A stretch of 64,000 bases of DNA from BM003 sp963699835 (GTDB taxonomy: Bacteria > Pseudomonadota > Gammaproteobacteria > Steroidobacterales > BM003). Position numbers and translations under genes: made by a program. The stretch lies in contig CAVOVJ010000006.1 of the NCBI GenBank assembly GCA_963699835.1, positions 248,001-312,000 on the forward strand, read 5' to 3'. Below, piece after piece: positions 18,608 to 27,984 of this stretch (positions within the stretch are counted from its first letter, which is position 1; the number at the start of each line of letters is the position of its first letter). Under the pieces are notes generated by a model that saw nothing but the letters and a program-made list of their open reading frames with translations, was not told the DNA's origin and made no database searches.

Positions 18608-20266
18608 ATGAACGCAAAACCGCAGACTGTGCTGGAGGCCTTCTACGAAAAAGAGGCCAGCCGGCCCGACGATGTATTTCTGGTGCAACCGCGGGCTGGC
18701 GCCGAGGTTGTGAACTACACCTGGGCCGAGGTCGGCGAGCAAAGCCGCAGAATGGCCGCCTACCTGCGCAGCCTCGATCTGCCCGAGGGCAGCAACATCG
18801 CGCTGATCTCGAACAACTGTGCACACTGGTTCATCGCGGATCTTGCGATCTGGATGGCCGGATTCGTTTCCGTCCCGATCTATCCGGTACTGACCGCCGA
18901 GTCCGTGCGCCCAATTCTCGAGCATTGCGACGCCAGGCTGGTTTTTGTCGGCAAGCTCGCCGACTGGCCCGCAATGGCCTCCGGTATTCCCGAACACCTG
19001 CCACGGGTCGGCTTGCCAATCCGTCCCGATGGCGAGTTTCTCGAGTGGGAGACGGTGATTGCCGCGCACGAACCGTTGGCCCATTCGCGCCGACCGGATC
19101 CTGATGAGCTCGCTACGATCATCTACACATCCGGCACCACGGGCGATCCGAAAGGCGTGATGCACAGTTTCGCCACGCTCGGTTTTGCGGCTAAAAGCGG
19201 TGTCGATCTTTACGCAATCGGTGCCGATGACCGGTTGTTGTCGTATTTGCCGCTGGCGCATGTTGCCGAGCGCGCGGTTGTCGAGTTCTGTGCGATCTAT
19301 TCCGGTGCGAGGGTGTATTTCGTGCACTCGCTGGATACCTTTGCCGCGGATCTCGCCCGTGCGCGGCCGACCATTTTCTTCGGTGTGCCGCGTATCTGGT
19401 CGAAGCTCCAGAGCGGTGTGCATGCAAAGATATCTCCTGCGATGCTCGATCGTATTCTGCGTTTGCCGTGGCTCGGGCGCCGGTTTGGTGCAAAAATCGT
19501 TGCGGGTCTGGGTTTGGACCAGACGCGGCTCGCGATCAGCGGTGCTGCGCCGATTTCGGAGAGTTTGCTCGAATGGTATCGACGCCTCGGGCTGTCGATA
19601 CTGGAGGGTTATGGCATGACCGAAAATGCGGCCTATTCGCACGGCATGCGGCCGGACTCGATCCGCATTGGCACGGTTGGCCAGGCGCAACCGGGTGTCG
19701 AGGTCCGGCTCGGACCCGGCGACGAGGTCCTGGTACGCAGCAATGCCACGATGCTCGGCTATTACCGCAATCCCGAGGCGACTCGCGAATGTCTCGATGA
19801 GGACGGGTTTCTCCACACCGGTGACGCCGGGGCCGTTGATGCGCAGGGTTTCCTGCGGATCACCGGACGGGTCAAGGACAGCTTCAAGACCGCGAAGGGA
19901 AAGTTCGTCGTGCCGGCTCCGATCGAGTCGCGCTTGCTGGATCATCCGGATATCGAACAGGTCTGCGTGCTTGGGCGCGGACTGCATGCGCCGCTTGGTC
20001 TGTGTGTGCTCGGTGCCCACGTCGCCAATCAAAGCAGAGATTCGTTGTCGCGCCAGTTCGAACAGCTGCTGCAACAAATTAACGCGGGGCTCGAAAAGCA
20101 CGAGCGGCTGTCCGGCCTGGTGCTGATCGGTGAGGAGTGGAGCGTAGAAAATGGCTGCCTGACCCCAACGCTTAAGGTCAAGCGCCCGGCGCTGGAGACC
20201 CGCTACGGGAAATATCTCGAGCAATGGGCGGAGCAGAAGAGTGCTGTCACATGGGCCGCGGCCTGA
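18608..20266 (+). CDS. AMP-forming acyl-CoA synthetase/ligase
   Basis: A 552-residue ANL-superfamily enzyme that activates a carboxylate through an acyl-adenylate. The P-loop is IIYTSGTTGDPKGVMHSF (around residue 172), the A5 motif EGYGMTENA and the A7/A8 region GFLHTGDAG...ITGRVKDSFKTAKGKFV are all present, with the hinge and C-terminal catalytic lysine region. The sequence resembles long-chain-fatty-acid ligases (FadD15/AMP-binding group). It starts 39 bases after the PuuR-like gene. Its role in a polyamine locus is unclear; it could activate an acid made from polyamine side chains or be an unrelated passenger gene. Confidence 0.88.
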   Translation: MNAKPQTVLEAFYEKEASRPDDVFLVQPRAGAEVVNYTWAEVGEQSRRMAAYLRSLDLPEGSNIALISNNCAHWFIADLAIWMAGFVSVPIYPVLTAESVRPILEHCDARLVFVGKLADWPAMASGIPEHLPRVGLPIRPDGEFLEWETVIAAHEPLAHSRRPDPDELATIIYTSGTTGDPKGVMHSFATLGFAAKSGVDLYAIGADDRLLSYLPLAHVAERAVVEFCAIYSGARVYFVHSLDTFAADLARARPTIFFGVPRIWSKLQSGVHAKISPAMLDRILRLPWLGRRFGAKIVAGLGLDQTRLAISGAAPISESLLEWYRRLGLSILEGYGMTENAAYSHGMRPDSIRIGTVGQAQPGVEVRLGPGDEVLVRSNATMLGYYRNPEATRECLDEDGFLHTGDAGAVDAQGFLRITGRVKDSFKTAKGKFVVPAPIESRLLDHPDIEQVCVLGRGLHAPLGLCVLGAHVANQSRDSLSRQFEQLLQQINAGLEKHERLSGLVLIGEEWSVENGCLTPTLKVKRPALETRYGKYLEQWAEQKSAVTWAAA

Positions 20267-20281
20267 CTCAGGCAGGTCCTT

Positions 20282-21649
20282 CTAGCCGCGCAGATACCAC
20301 GCATACTCCAACGGCTGAATCTGGGCATGGAACTGGTCGAACTCGGCCTGCTTGACCGTCCCGAACAACGCGTGCATCTGTGCGCCGAGATAGTCCGCCA
20401 GAAGACCTGATTGCCGGTAGGCGTCGATCGCACCATGCCAGTTCGCTGGGATCGCGGGCAAATTCTGTGCGTAGGCATTGTCCTCGATCGGTACTGGTGC
20501 ATCGAATGCCCGGCTTATACCGTGATGGATGCCGGCCAGAACGGCCGCCAGCAACAGGTACGGGTTGGCGTCGGCGCCGCCAAGGCGATGCTCCAGCCGC
20601 ATGGCGCTGCCGCGTCCGGCCGGGATTCTTATCGCGGTGGTGCGGTTGTTGACGCCCCAGGCAATCGCGGTCGGCGCAAACGATCCGGGCTGGAGGCGCC
20701 GGTACGAGTTTGCGTGCGGCGCAAACAACAGCGTGCTCTCGGGCATTGTCCGGAGCAGACCGGCGACACTGTGGCGCAGCAGCGAGCTTTCGCCGAACTC
20801 GCCATCGCCCGCGCAGACGTTGGTGTTGCCGTCATCGACCAGGCTGACATGAGCATGCAATCCGCTGCCGGCGAGCCCCGCGAATGGTTTGGCCATGAAG
20901 GTCGCGTCGAGGCCATGCCGGCGGACGACCCCGCGAATCAGCCGGCGTAGCAGCAACAACTGGTCGCAGGCCAGCAGCGGGTCATCCACGTGGCGCAGAT
21001 TGACTTCGAACTGCCCCGGCGCGTATTCCGCAACAGCGGCATCGGCGGGCAGGCTCTGGGCCGCTGCGGCGGCCGCGATCGCATCGAATATCGGGGCAAA
21101 GTCGTCGATTTCCTGAATGCTGTAGACCTGTGTTTCACGCTGCGTCCGGCCGGTAACCGGGTTACGCACGAGCGCTGGCCGGCCGTGTTCGTCGAGTTTG
21201 GGGTCAATCAGGTAAAACTCGGTTTCCAGCGCGACGACCGGGCGCAGCCCCAGTTCGGCGAACCGGTCGATCACCCGCGCAAGCGCGTGGCGCGGATCGC
21301 CCCAGAAAGGGCTGCCATCGAGCAAATACATGGACAGCAACATTTGCACGGTAGGTGTTGTCGCCCATGGCACCGGTACCGGCGCAGCGCCAACCGGCCG
21401 GCATACCCCGTCCCGGTCACCGCTCAGGTAGCCAAGTCGCGTCTGTTCCACGGTTCTCCCGGTGATATCGCTGCCGAAAACCGAGAGTGGCAGATTGAGG
21501 CCCTGTTCGCGGACCTTGCTGATCGCATCGGCGTCAATTCGCTTGCCGCGCAGGATGCCATTGAGATCAGCCAACAGGCAGTCAGCGGCGCTGGTTACAG
21601 TGGCCGATTCGCTTGCGCCGCGGCGCTCATCGGGGCTCCTGTCGATCAT
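20282..21649 (-). CDS. Second PuuA-like glutamine synthetase family ligase
   Basis: A 455-residue GlnA-like ligase, distinct from the one at 13.9 kb. Family marks: ALETEFYLIDPK, VAEYAPGQFEVNLRH, DATFMAKPFAGLAGSGLHAHVS, NRTTAIRIPAGRGSAMRLEHR. It is on the opposite strand, ending 15 bases from the acyl-CoA ligase and facing away from the polyamine transporter. Likely a gamma-glutamyl ligase for another amine (for example spermidine, a diamine or ethanolamine), inferred from position. I set the start at ATG 21649 because the longer in-frame extension runs through the AT-rich divergent promoter region and is not protein-like. Confidence 0.87.
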   Translation of the reverse strand: MIDRSPDERRGASESATVTSAADCLLADLNGILRGKRIDADAISKVREQGLNLPLSVFGSDITGRTVEQTRLGYLSGDRDGVCRPVGAAPVPVPWATTPTVQMLLSMYLLDGSPFWGDPRHALARVIDRFAELGLRPVVALETEFYLIDPKLDEHGRPALVRNPVTGRTQRETQVYSIQEIDDFAPIFDAIAAAAAAQSLPADAAVAEYAPGQFEVNLRHVDDPLLACDQLLLLRRLIRGVVRRHGLDATFMAKPFAGLAGSGLHAHVSLVDDGNTNVCAGDGEFGESSLLRHSVAGLLRTMPESTLLFAPHANSYRRLQPGSFAPTAIAWGVNNRTTAIRIPAGRGSAMRLEHRLGGADANPYLLLAAVLAGIHHGISRAFDAPVPIEDNAYAQNLPAIPANWHGAIDAYRQSGLLADYLGAQMHALFGTVKQAEFDQFHAQIQPLEYAWYLRG

Positions 21650-21917
21650 CGGTGCAGTGTATTCTCCGCTGAGCCGGTGTTCAATAAAAGCATCAATGCG
21701 GCAACTGCTTGAATCTCGCGGCTGATTTTGTTTGGCCCTGATGTTTGTTTCGCAAGCTTCCAGAGCCTGAAATTGAATAGTATGGAAATTTCGAATTTGA
21801 ACGAATGTTAAATATAGTTGACATCCGGTCTGTGCAGAAAATCGAATCACCGCGCCTGCCGGAGTGACATCCGCGCGACGTATACTGGCGCTTTTTCGAC
21901 GATGGTCGGGTCTGCCG
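21650..21917 (+). promoter_or_regulatory. AT-rich divergent intergenic region between ligase and polyamine transporter
   Basis: These 268 bases separate two divergent genes and are clearly richer in A and T than the surrounding DNA, especially 21720-21830. They hold a perfect 8-base palindrome GAAATTTC at 21785-21792 and a TTGACA element at about 21819. They very probably carry the promoters of both genes and perhaps a PuuR-type site, but no complete -35/-10 pair or operator can be assigned with confidence. Confidence 0.4.
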
Positions 21918-23026
21918 ATGCGACATCTGAAATCGCGAGCGTGGCTGCTTGCCATGATTGCCGGGCTGGGCGGGTGCGGGGAGACCTCGCGCGCGACGGG
22001 ACCGGTGGTTCGTGTCTATAACTGGAGCGACTACATCGCGGACGATACCGTTGCGGCTTTCGAGCGCGAAACCGGTATCGACGTCGTTTACGATGTTTTC
22101 GACAGCAACGAAGTGCTCGAGGCGAAGTTGTTGTCCGGCGCGTCCGGTTACGACATCGTCGTACCGACCTCCGATTTTCTCGGTCGCCAGATTCTCGCCG
22201 GTGTATTCCAGGCTCTCGACCGGGACAAGCTGCCGAACTATGTCAATCTCGATGCCGGGCTGATGGAACTGATGGCGAGCTACGATCCGGGGAATCAGTA
22301 TTCGGTACCCTATCTCTGGGGCACGACAGGGATTGGCTATAACGTCGACATGGTCGCGGAGCGGCTCGGCGATGTTCCTAGTCGACAGTATCGATATTTT
22401 CTTCAATCCGGAGTATCTGGCGCGTCTCGCTGATTGCGGTGTGGCCGTGCTCGATGCGCCGAGCGAACTGTTTCCTGCGGTACTGAATTATCTCGGCTAC
22501 GACCCGAATATCCAGGATCCTGAACTGTACAAAACGGTCGCCCGTGATGCCCTGCTCGCGATTCGCCCGCACATCCTGTACTTCCATTCCTCGCAATACA
22601 TCAACGATCTGGCGAACGGCGATATCTGTTTCGTGTTTGGCTGGTCTGGCGATGTTTTGCAGGCGAAGGCGCGCGCGGAGGAGGCCCGGAACGGGGTCGA
22701 TATCGAGTACGTGATTCCCGCGCGAAGGCGCACTGCTATGGGTTGATACGCTAGCCATTCCGGTGGGAGCGCTCAATGTCGACAATGCCCATCGATTCAT
22801 CGATTATCTGCTGCGACCCGCTGTGATCGCCGAGATCAGTAACTATGTCCAGTATGCGAATGGCAACACTGCGTCACTGCCGCTGCTCGATGCGGCCGTG
22901 CGCGATGACCCTGGAATTTATCCGCCGCCCGAGGTCCGGGCGAAATTGTTTCCCAACAAGGTCACGCCACCGCGGCTCGATCGCATCGCAACTCGTGTAT
23001 GGACCCAGGTAAAGACGGGCCGCTAG
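21918..23026 (+). CDS. potF: Putrescine-binding periplasmic protein (PotF-like), split by two frameshifts
   Basis: Reconstructed length is about 368 residues. The N-terminus has a signal with lipobox-like GLGGC; then RVYNWSDYIADDTV, DVFDSNEVLEAKL and WGTTGIGYNVDMV match PotF closely, including aromatic and acidic residues of the polyamine pocket. The frame changes near 22378-22384 (after GDVP, continuing DSIDIFFNPEYL) and again near 22717-22722 (after EYVIP, continuing EGALLWVDTLAIPVGALNVD), each time by one extra base. The end VRTKVKTG-type tail (WTQVKTGR) is typical. It delivers putrescine to the PotGHI-type permease encoded next. The ATG at 21918 gives a proper signal peptide; GTG 21864 would add an unlikely extension. 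Confidence 0.88.
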
Positions 23027-23040
23027 GCCGGAGTAGCGAG

Positions 23041-24186
23041 ATGCAACTCCCTACGGGCAGCGCTAACGAAGCGCAACATGCACCCGCCATGGCGGGTCCG
23101 GACGTCGTTCTCCGAATGCGTGGTCTGCGCAAGGAGTTCGACGGTGTCGTCGCCGTGGACGATGTCGATCTCGACGTCTACCGAGGGGAGCTGTTTGCGT
23201 TGCTCGGCGGTTCCGGCTGCGGCAAATCGACGTTGCTGCGCATGCTGGCCGGTCTCGAGACACCGACCGCCGGCCGGGTCGAGCTGGACGGAACGGATAT
23301 CACCCGCATTCCTGCCCACCTGCGGCCGGTCAACATGATGTTCCAGTCCTACGCTTTGTTCCCGCACATGTCGGTTGCCGACAACGTTGCTTTCGGCCTG
23401 AAACAGGAAAACCGCCGCGCGGACGAAGTCCGCACCCGGGTCGATGCGTTGCTCGACCTGGTGCACATGCGCAGTTTCGCGCGGCGCAAGCCGCACCAGT
23501 TGTCCGGTGGGCAGCAGCAACGGGTCGCGCTCGCCCGTAGTCTCGCCAAGAACCCGCGCCTGTTGCTGCTGGATGAGCCAATGGCGGCGCTCGACAAAAA
23601 GCTGCGGATGCAGATGCAGCTCGAGATCGTGGACATTATCGAGGAGGTCGGGGTGACCTGCGTCATGGTCACCCACGATCAGGAAGAGGCGATGTCAATG
23701 GCCGGCCGTATCGCAATTATGAACGCGGGTACGATCATGCAGACCGGCGCGCCCGCCGCGGTTTACGAGTATCCGAGCTGCCGGTTCAGCGCGGAGTTTC
23801 TTGGCTCGGTCAATCTTTTCGACGGCGCGGTCACGGGTGTTGACGGCGCGATGGTTGAAGTCAGTTCAGCGGTTCTGGACACGCCGGTTCGGGTTACATC
23901 TGCGACGGGTCTGAACGTCGGTGAGCAGGTAACTGTCGCGGTGCGACCGGAGAAAATCATGGTCGCTGCCGAGCCACCGCCGGATAAATTCAATACCGCG
24001 CATGGCTGTGTCGAGGACCTCGCTTATCTGGGCAGTCATACTGTCTATCACGTACGTCTCGCCGGCGGCGCCAAGATTATGGCCCTCGATGTCAATATGC
24101 GCCGTGTCGGCGAACGCAGGTTTAGCTGGAACGATCCGGTTTACCTGCACTGGCAGGCCGACAGCGGCGTGGTACTGCGCGCTTGA
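23041..24186 (+). CDS. potG: Polyamine ABC transporter ATPase (PotG-like)
   Basis: A 381-residue ATPase of the spermidine/putrescine group. Walker A GGSGCGKST (about residues 56-64), Q-loop MMFQSYALFPHM, signature LSGGQQQRVALARSL, Walker B LLLLDEP and switch His THDQEEA are all intact. The C-terminal TOBE domain (VAVRPEKIMV, YLGSHTVYHVRL) follows. The start at 23041 has GGAG upstream and lies 14 bases after the binding-protein gene; the upstream in-frame extension overlaps that gene. Its stop overlaps the TTG start of the next gene, so the four transporter genes form one operon. Confidence 0.95.
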   Translation: MQLPTGSANEAQHAPAMAGPDVVLRMRGLRKEFDGVVAVDDVDLDVYRGELFALLGGSGCGKSTLLRMLAGLETPTAGRVELDGTDITRIPAHLRPVNMMFQSYALFPHMSVADNVAFGLKQENRRADEVRTRVDALLDLVHMRSFARRKPHQLSGGQQQRVALARSLAKNPRLLLLDEPMAALDKKLRMQMQLEIVDIIEEVGVTCVMVTHDQEEAMSMAGRIAIMNAGTIMQTGAPAAVYEYPSCRFSAEFLGSVNLFDGAVTGVDGAMVEVSSAVLDTPVRVTSATGLNVGEQVTVAVRPEKIMVAAEPPPDKFNTAHGCVEDLAYLGSHTVYHVRLAGGAKIMALDVNMRRVGERRFSWNDPVYLHWQADSGVVLRA

Positions 24187-25089
24187 CTGCGACGTCGACA
24201 ACGGTGCGCGGCTGGTCGCGGTGGCTCATCATCGGGGTGCCGTTGCTGTGGCTGTGCTGTTTTTTCCTGTTGCCCTTCCTGATTGTTTTCAAAATCAGTT
24301 TTGCCGAGGCGCTGATTGCAGTGCCTCCCTACAGTGCGCTCTTCGAAATGGTCGATGGCGCGCCGCGCCTGAAAATCGACTTGTATAACTACCAGTTCCT
24401 GTTTGGCGACAAGTTGTATGTCTTTGCCTACCTCAATTCGCTGAAGATCGCGTTTTTCTCGACGCTTGCTGTGCCTGCTGATCGGTTATCCGCTGGCGTG
24501 GGCGATCGCGCATGCAGCGCCGCAGCGCCGCGGTCTGTGGTTGACACTTATCGTGCTGCCGTCGTGGACGTCGTTTCTTATCCGGGTCTACGCTTGGATC
24601 GGCATCCTCAAGAGCAACGGCCTTATCAACAATCTGCTGCTCGGTATCGGCGTCATCGACGAACCGCTGCGGTTGTTGCGCACTGACCTCGCGGTCTATA
24701 TCGGTATCGTCTACACCTATCTGCCGTTCATGGTGTTGCCGCTTTATGCCAACATCGTCAAGCTCGATCGCAGCCTGGTGGAGGCCGCACAGGATCTTGG
24801 AGCAAAACCGCTGGCGGTGTTGCGATCCGTCATCGTCCCGCTGACCCTTACCGGTATCGTCACCGGTTGCATGCTGGTTTTCATTCCCGCGGTCGGCGAG
24901 TTCGTTATCCCTGAATTGCTCGGCGGGCCTGATACGCTGATGATCGGTAAGGTGTTGTGGCAGGAGTTTTTCAATAACCGCGACTGGCCGATCGCCGCCT
25001 CCGTTGCCATCCTGATGATGCTGTTGCTGATCGTGCCGATCGCAGTTTTCTATCGTAACCAGTCACGCGAACTGGAGATCAGCCCGTGA
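24183..25089 (+). CDS. potH: Polyamine ABC transporter permease (PotH-like), split by one frameshift
   Basis: Inner-membrane permease of about 301 residues after repair. The first frame gives the N-terminal helix and the PotH-typical periplasmic segment (LKIDLYNYQFLFGDKLY), then breaks after FFSTLA at about 24471; the next frame continues LLIGYPLAWAIAHAAPQ and holds the EAA loop VEAAQDLGAKPLAVLRSVIVPLT. One base is extra at 24471-24474. TTG at 24183 starts inside the ATPase stop (TTGA overlap), and the stop overlaps the next permease start. It forms the membrane channel with the PotI-like protein. Confidence 0.88.
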
Positions 25090-25886
25090 GCGCGCGAATG
25101 CGCGGACTCGTGCTGGCGGCAGGGCTGGTATTTCTCTACCTGCCGATGCTGTTGCTGATCGTCTATTCGTTCAACGAATCGCGGCTGGTAACGGTCTGGA
25201 GTGGCTGGTCGAGCAAATGGTACGGTGAACTGCTGCGCGACCAGCAGATGATCGGGGCGATCTGGATGAGCCTGCGGATTGCATTTCTCGCGGCGACCGC
25301 CGCATTGGTGCTCGGCGTACTCGCGGGCGTGGCCCTGACCCGGCTCGGTGCTTTTCGCGGCAAGGCCCTGCTCGGCACGATGATCACTGCGCCGCTGGTA
25401 ATTCCCGAGGTCATTACCGGATTGTCGCTGCTGTTGCTGTTTGTCGCGCTCGGACAGCTGATTGGCTGGCCGACACAGCGTGGCATGCTGACCATCTGGA
25501 TTGCCCATGTGACTTTTTGTACTGCGTACGTGACGCTGATCGTCGCTGGCCGCCTGGCCGAATTCGATCACTCTGTGGAGGAGGCGGCGATCGATCTTGG
25601 GGCCACCCCGCTCAGCACGTTTTTCCGCATTACTTTGCCGATCATATCGCCGGCACTGATTGCCGCCTGGCTGCTGGCTTTCACGCTTTCGCTCGATGAC
25701 CTGGTGATAGCGAGTTTCGTCACCGGTCCCGGCGCATCGACTTTACCGATAGTGGTGTTCTCCAGCGTACGTCTGGGCGTGAGTCCGAAAGTCAACGCGC
25801 TTGCGACGATTCTGATCGTCGTCGTGATGGTCGGTGTGCTGACCTCGTTGTGGCTGATGCGCCGCTACCGCGCACGGCTGGGCTGA
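25086..25886 (+). CDS. potI: Polyamine ABC transporter permease (PotI-like)
   Basis: A 266-residue permease with six predicted membrane helices. It begins RMRGLVLAAGLVFLYLPML, has the conserved YSFNESRLVTVWSGWS segment of PotI, and the EAA loop VEEAAIDLGATPLSTFFRITLP. GTG at 25086 overlaps the PotH-like stop by 4 bases. It is the last gene of the potFGHI-type operon and lies tail to tail with a lipoprotein gene. Confidence 0.94.
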   Translation: MSARMRGLVLAAGLVFLYLPMLLLIVYSFNESRLVTVWSGWSSKWYGELLRDQQMIGAIWMSLRIAFLAATAALVLGVLAGVALTRLGAFRGKALLGTMITAPLVIPEVITGLSLLLLFVALGQLIGWPTQRGMLTIWIAHVTFCTAYVTLIVAGRLAEFDHSVEEAAIDLGATPLSTFFRITLPIISPALIAAWLLAFTLSLDDLVIASFVTGPGASTLPIVVFSSVRLGVSPKVNALATILIVVVMVGVLTSLWLMRRYRARLG

Positions 25887-25908
25887 GCGCTTGCCGCGGG
25901 ACCGGTTG

Positions 25909-26386
25909 CTAGCGTTGCGGCATCGTTTCCGCGGGCGTTGGCACACGAAACTCACGGCAACCCTCGGCGATCGCGGAATCGTCCAGCGGTTGCGGAACAA
26001 TACCGGATCGCGACGCCGATAAGGTGCGGTTCGGTGCTGCTGCTGTGCATGCCGCTGACCGGGGCCTGGAATTCGACCTGCGCCAGCACCAGGTCCGGGT
26101 GGAGATTCGTCACGACAGCGTCGGCGCCGAGCGCAATTCCCCGCTCACGCATGCTGGCAAGAATATCCTCGCGCGTCGCGCCATGTTTGCCGGTAACCTC
26201 GATTACGGCGATGTCCTCGTGCGCTTGCACGGGCCTTCTCCATAGAAGGCTTATGCGGCCATCCCCGGACCCGCGATAGTCGCCATCGTAAATTGTGACC
26301 ACGGTCGTGGTCGGTGCGCCGGAGCATGCGCCGAGCAGGGCGGCGACGGCAGCGGCCGCCGCGAAGCGGGCGAAACTTGCTGTCAT
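25909..26386 (-). CDS. Uncharacterised lipoprotein (probable single frameshift)
   Basis: The protein starts with a clear lipoprotein signal (lipobox LLGAC, then SGAPTTTV) and continues with a compact domain of about 110 residues containing ALGADAVVTNLHPDLVLAQ, reminiscent of small RcsF- or YbjQ-like envelope domains, but I do not recognise the family. In the first frame the C-terminus ends at 25952 with a basic tail. If one base near 25998-26001 is extra, the protein instead continues VPQPLDDSAIAEGCREF and stops at 25909, 23 bases from the permease stop; this reads better and fits the pattern of extra bases elsewhere. The start is ATG 26386. Confidence 0.6.
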
Positions 26387-26546
26387 ATCGATTTGCTTAC
26401 GGCGGCTCGTCACGAAAAGTCAGGACAATACGGATGATACATCTATGGCGGTGTGCTGATAGCAATCCATGCAGGATTATGGCAAAGATAGGGGATGGGC
26501 GGCTGTCGCTGCCGCGAGAGCCGCTGCATTTGCAAGGGGGAACGAC

Positions 26547-27878
26547 ATGCTGGGCACCATTCATTATCTGCCGCGGCCACTGCTCGGCCTGATAGCGCAC
26601 ACGACCCGGGTCGGCCCTGACATCGACGCGGTCACCCGCTACGATCCGCGCAAGGAGGTGGACCCCGCTTCGGTCGGCCTGACGGACGACCAGGTCGAGG
26701 CGATATGGCGCGCCGTTCAACGGCTCTATGCGACCGGCATGCAGCCGGGGATTTCATTCGTCTTGCGCCGCCATGGCCAGATCGTGCTGAAGCGGGCGAT
26801 AGGTTTTGCGAGCGGTAATGGTCCGGGCGACGAGGCCGCTGAGCCGGTGCCGATGACGCCGGATACTCCGGTCTGCCTGTTTTCCACCAGCAAGGCGTTC
26901 GCCGCGATGCTGGTTCATCTTCTGTCGGAGCGCAACCTCATCAGCCTGCTCGATCCGATCAGCCATTATCTTCCTGAGTTCGGACGCAATGGCAAACAGG
27001 ACATTTCGATATACCAGTTGTTGTGCCACAAAGCGGGAATCGCATCTATCGAGGTGGGAAAACAGCGCGACGTGTTTGAACTACTGCTGGACCAGGATGC
27101 GATCCGTGAGCGTCTGTTCGACATGGCACCGGAAAACCCTGGTCATCATCATGCCTATCATGCGTTGAGTTCGGGGTTCATTATCGGCGCGCTGGTCGAG
27201 CGGGTCACGGGAATGAGCCTGCGCCGGTTCCTGCGCGAGAACGTCACCAAGCCGCTGCGCATGAAGTACCTCGATTTTGGCGCGCGGCCGAGCGTGATTC
27301 CGCATATCGCTCGCAACTATGTGACTGGGTTTCGGCCGGACGCACCAACCGATGTATTTGTGCGGCGCGTGATCGGCGCGTCATTGCGCGATGCGATCGA
27401 TATTTCCAATGATCCGCGCTTTTATCGTTCGCTGATCCCTGCCGGCAACATGGTGGCGACCGCCGACGACTGCTCGCGTTTTTTCCAGTGCCTGCTGAAC
27501 GGTGGCGAACTCGATGGTGTAAGAGTGTTCTCGCCGCTGACCGTGAGACGGGCGACGGTCGAGGTCGGTAAATCGCAGATTGACCGCTCATTGCTCGTGC
27601 CGATCCGGTATTCGGCCGGGATGATGCTTGGCGGCGGCCGTTTGTCGTTGTTTGGTCCGGATGCGCAGGCCACGTTCGGTCATCTGGGGCTTACCTGCAA
27701 CCTGGCGTGGGCCGATCGTGAGCGCGCCATTTCGGTGACGTTGCTGACCACCGGAAAACCGCTGGTGGGTGGCATGCACTTGCCGATGCTGATCGCGTTT
27801 CTGTATAGCGTATCGCGGCACTGCCCGAAGATCCCGGAAAGCTCGCGCGCGCAAGGCCATCCGCCGGCCGCGGCCTGA
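26547..27878 (+). CDS. Beta-lactamase-fold serine hydrolase (EstB/class C family)
   Basis: A 443-residue hydrolase of the penicillin-binding/class C beta-lactamase fold. The nucleophile motif S-x-x-K is STSKAF, the second motif is the tyrosine of HAYHALSSGF, and GHLG near residue 370 takes the place of the K-T-G triad (H-x-G form), which is usual for esterase-type members rather than true beta-lactamases. No signal peptide is evident from the chosen start. I chose ATG 26547 because AAGGGGG lies 6 bases upstream; an in-frame ATG at 26469 lacks such a site. Substrate unknown; esterase or peptidase are both possible. Confidence 0.82.
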   Translation: MLGTIHYLPRPLLGLIAHTTRVGPDIDAVTRYDPRKEVDPASVGLTDDQVEAIWRAVQRLYATGMQPGISFVLRRHGQIVLKRAIGFASGNGPGDEAAEPVPMTPDTPVCLFSTSKAFAAMLVHLLSERNLISLLDPISHYLPEFGRNGKQDISIYQLLCHKAGIASIEVGKQRDVFELLLDQDAIRERLFDMAPENPGHHHAYHALSSGFIIGALVERVTGMSLRRFLRENVTKPLRMKYLDFGARPSVIPHIARNYVTGFRPDAPTDVFVRRVIGASLRDAIDISNDPRFYRSLIPAGNMVATADDCSRFFQCLLNGGELDGVRVFSPLTVRRATVEVGKSQIDRSLLVPIRYSAGMMLGGGRLSLFGPDAQATFGHLGLTCNLAWADRERAISVTLLTTGKPLVGGMHLPMLIAFLYSVSRHCPKIPESSRAQGHPPAAA

Positions 27879-27984
27879 ATCCGGCCCGTGCGGCGCCCTG
27901 CTTGACCCGGGTCATCGCGCGACGCAAGCTATCGCCGCGGTGCTATCCGGGACTGCGGATTCGATACAGAGGAATTTGACAGCG

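Noticed and set aside
21650..21955. N-terminal extension of the second glutamyl ligase
   Set aside because: It crosses the AT-rich divergent promoter region, and the family starts near MIDRSPDERRG.
12551..24480. Programmed +1 frameshifting with a shared slippery site
   Set aside because: The sites can each be read with an extra C, but the placement is ambiguous and no shared codon pair or stimulatory element is evident; assembly errors are simpler.
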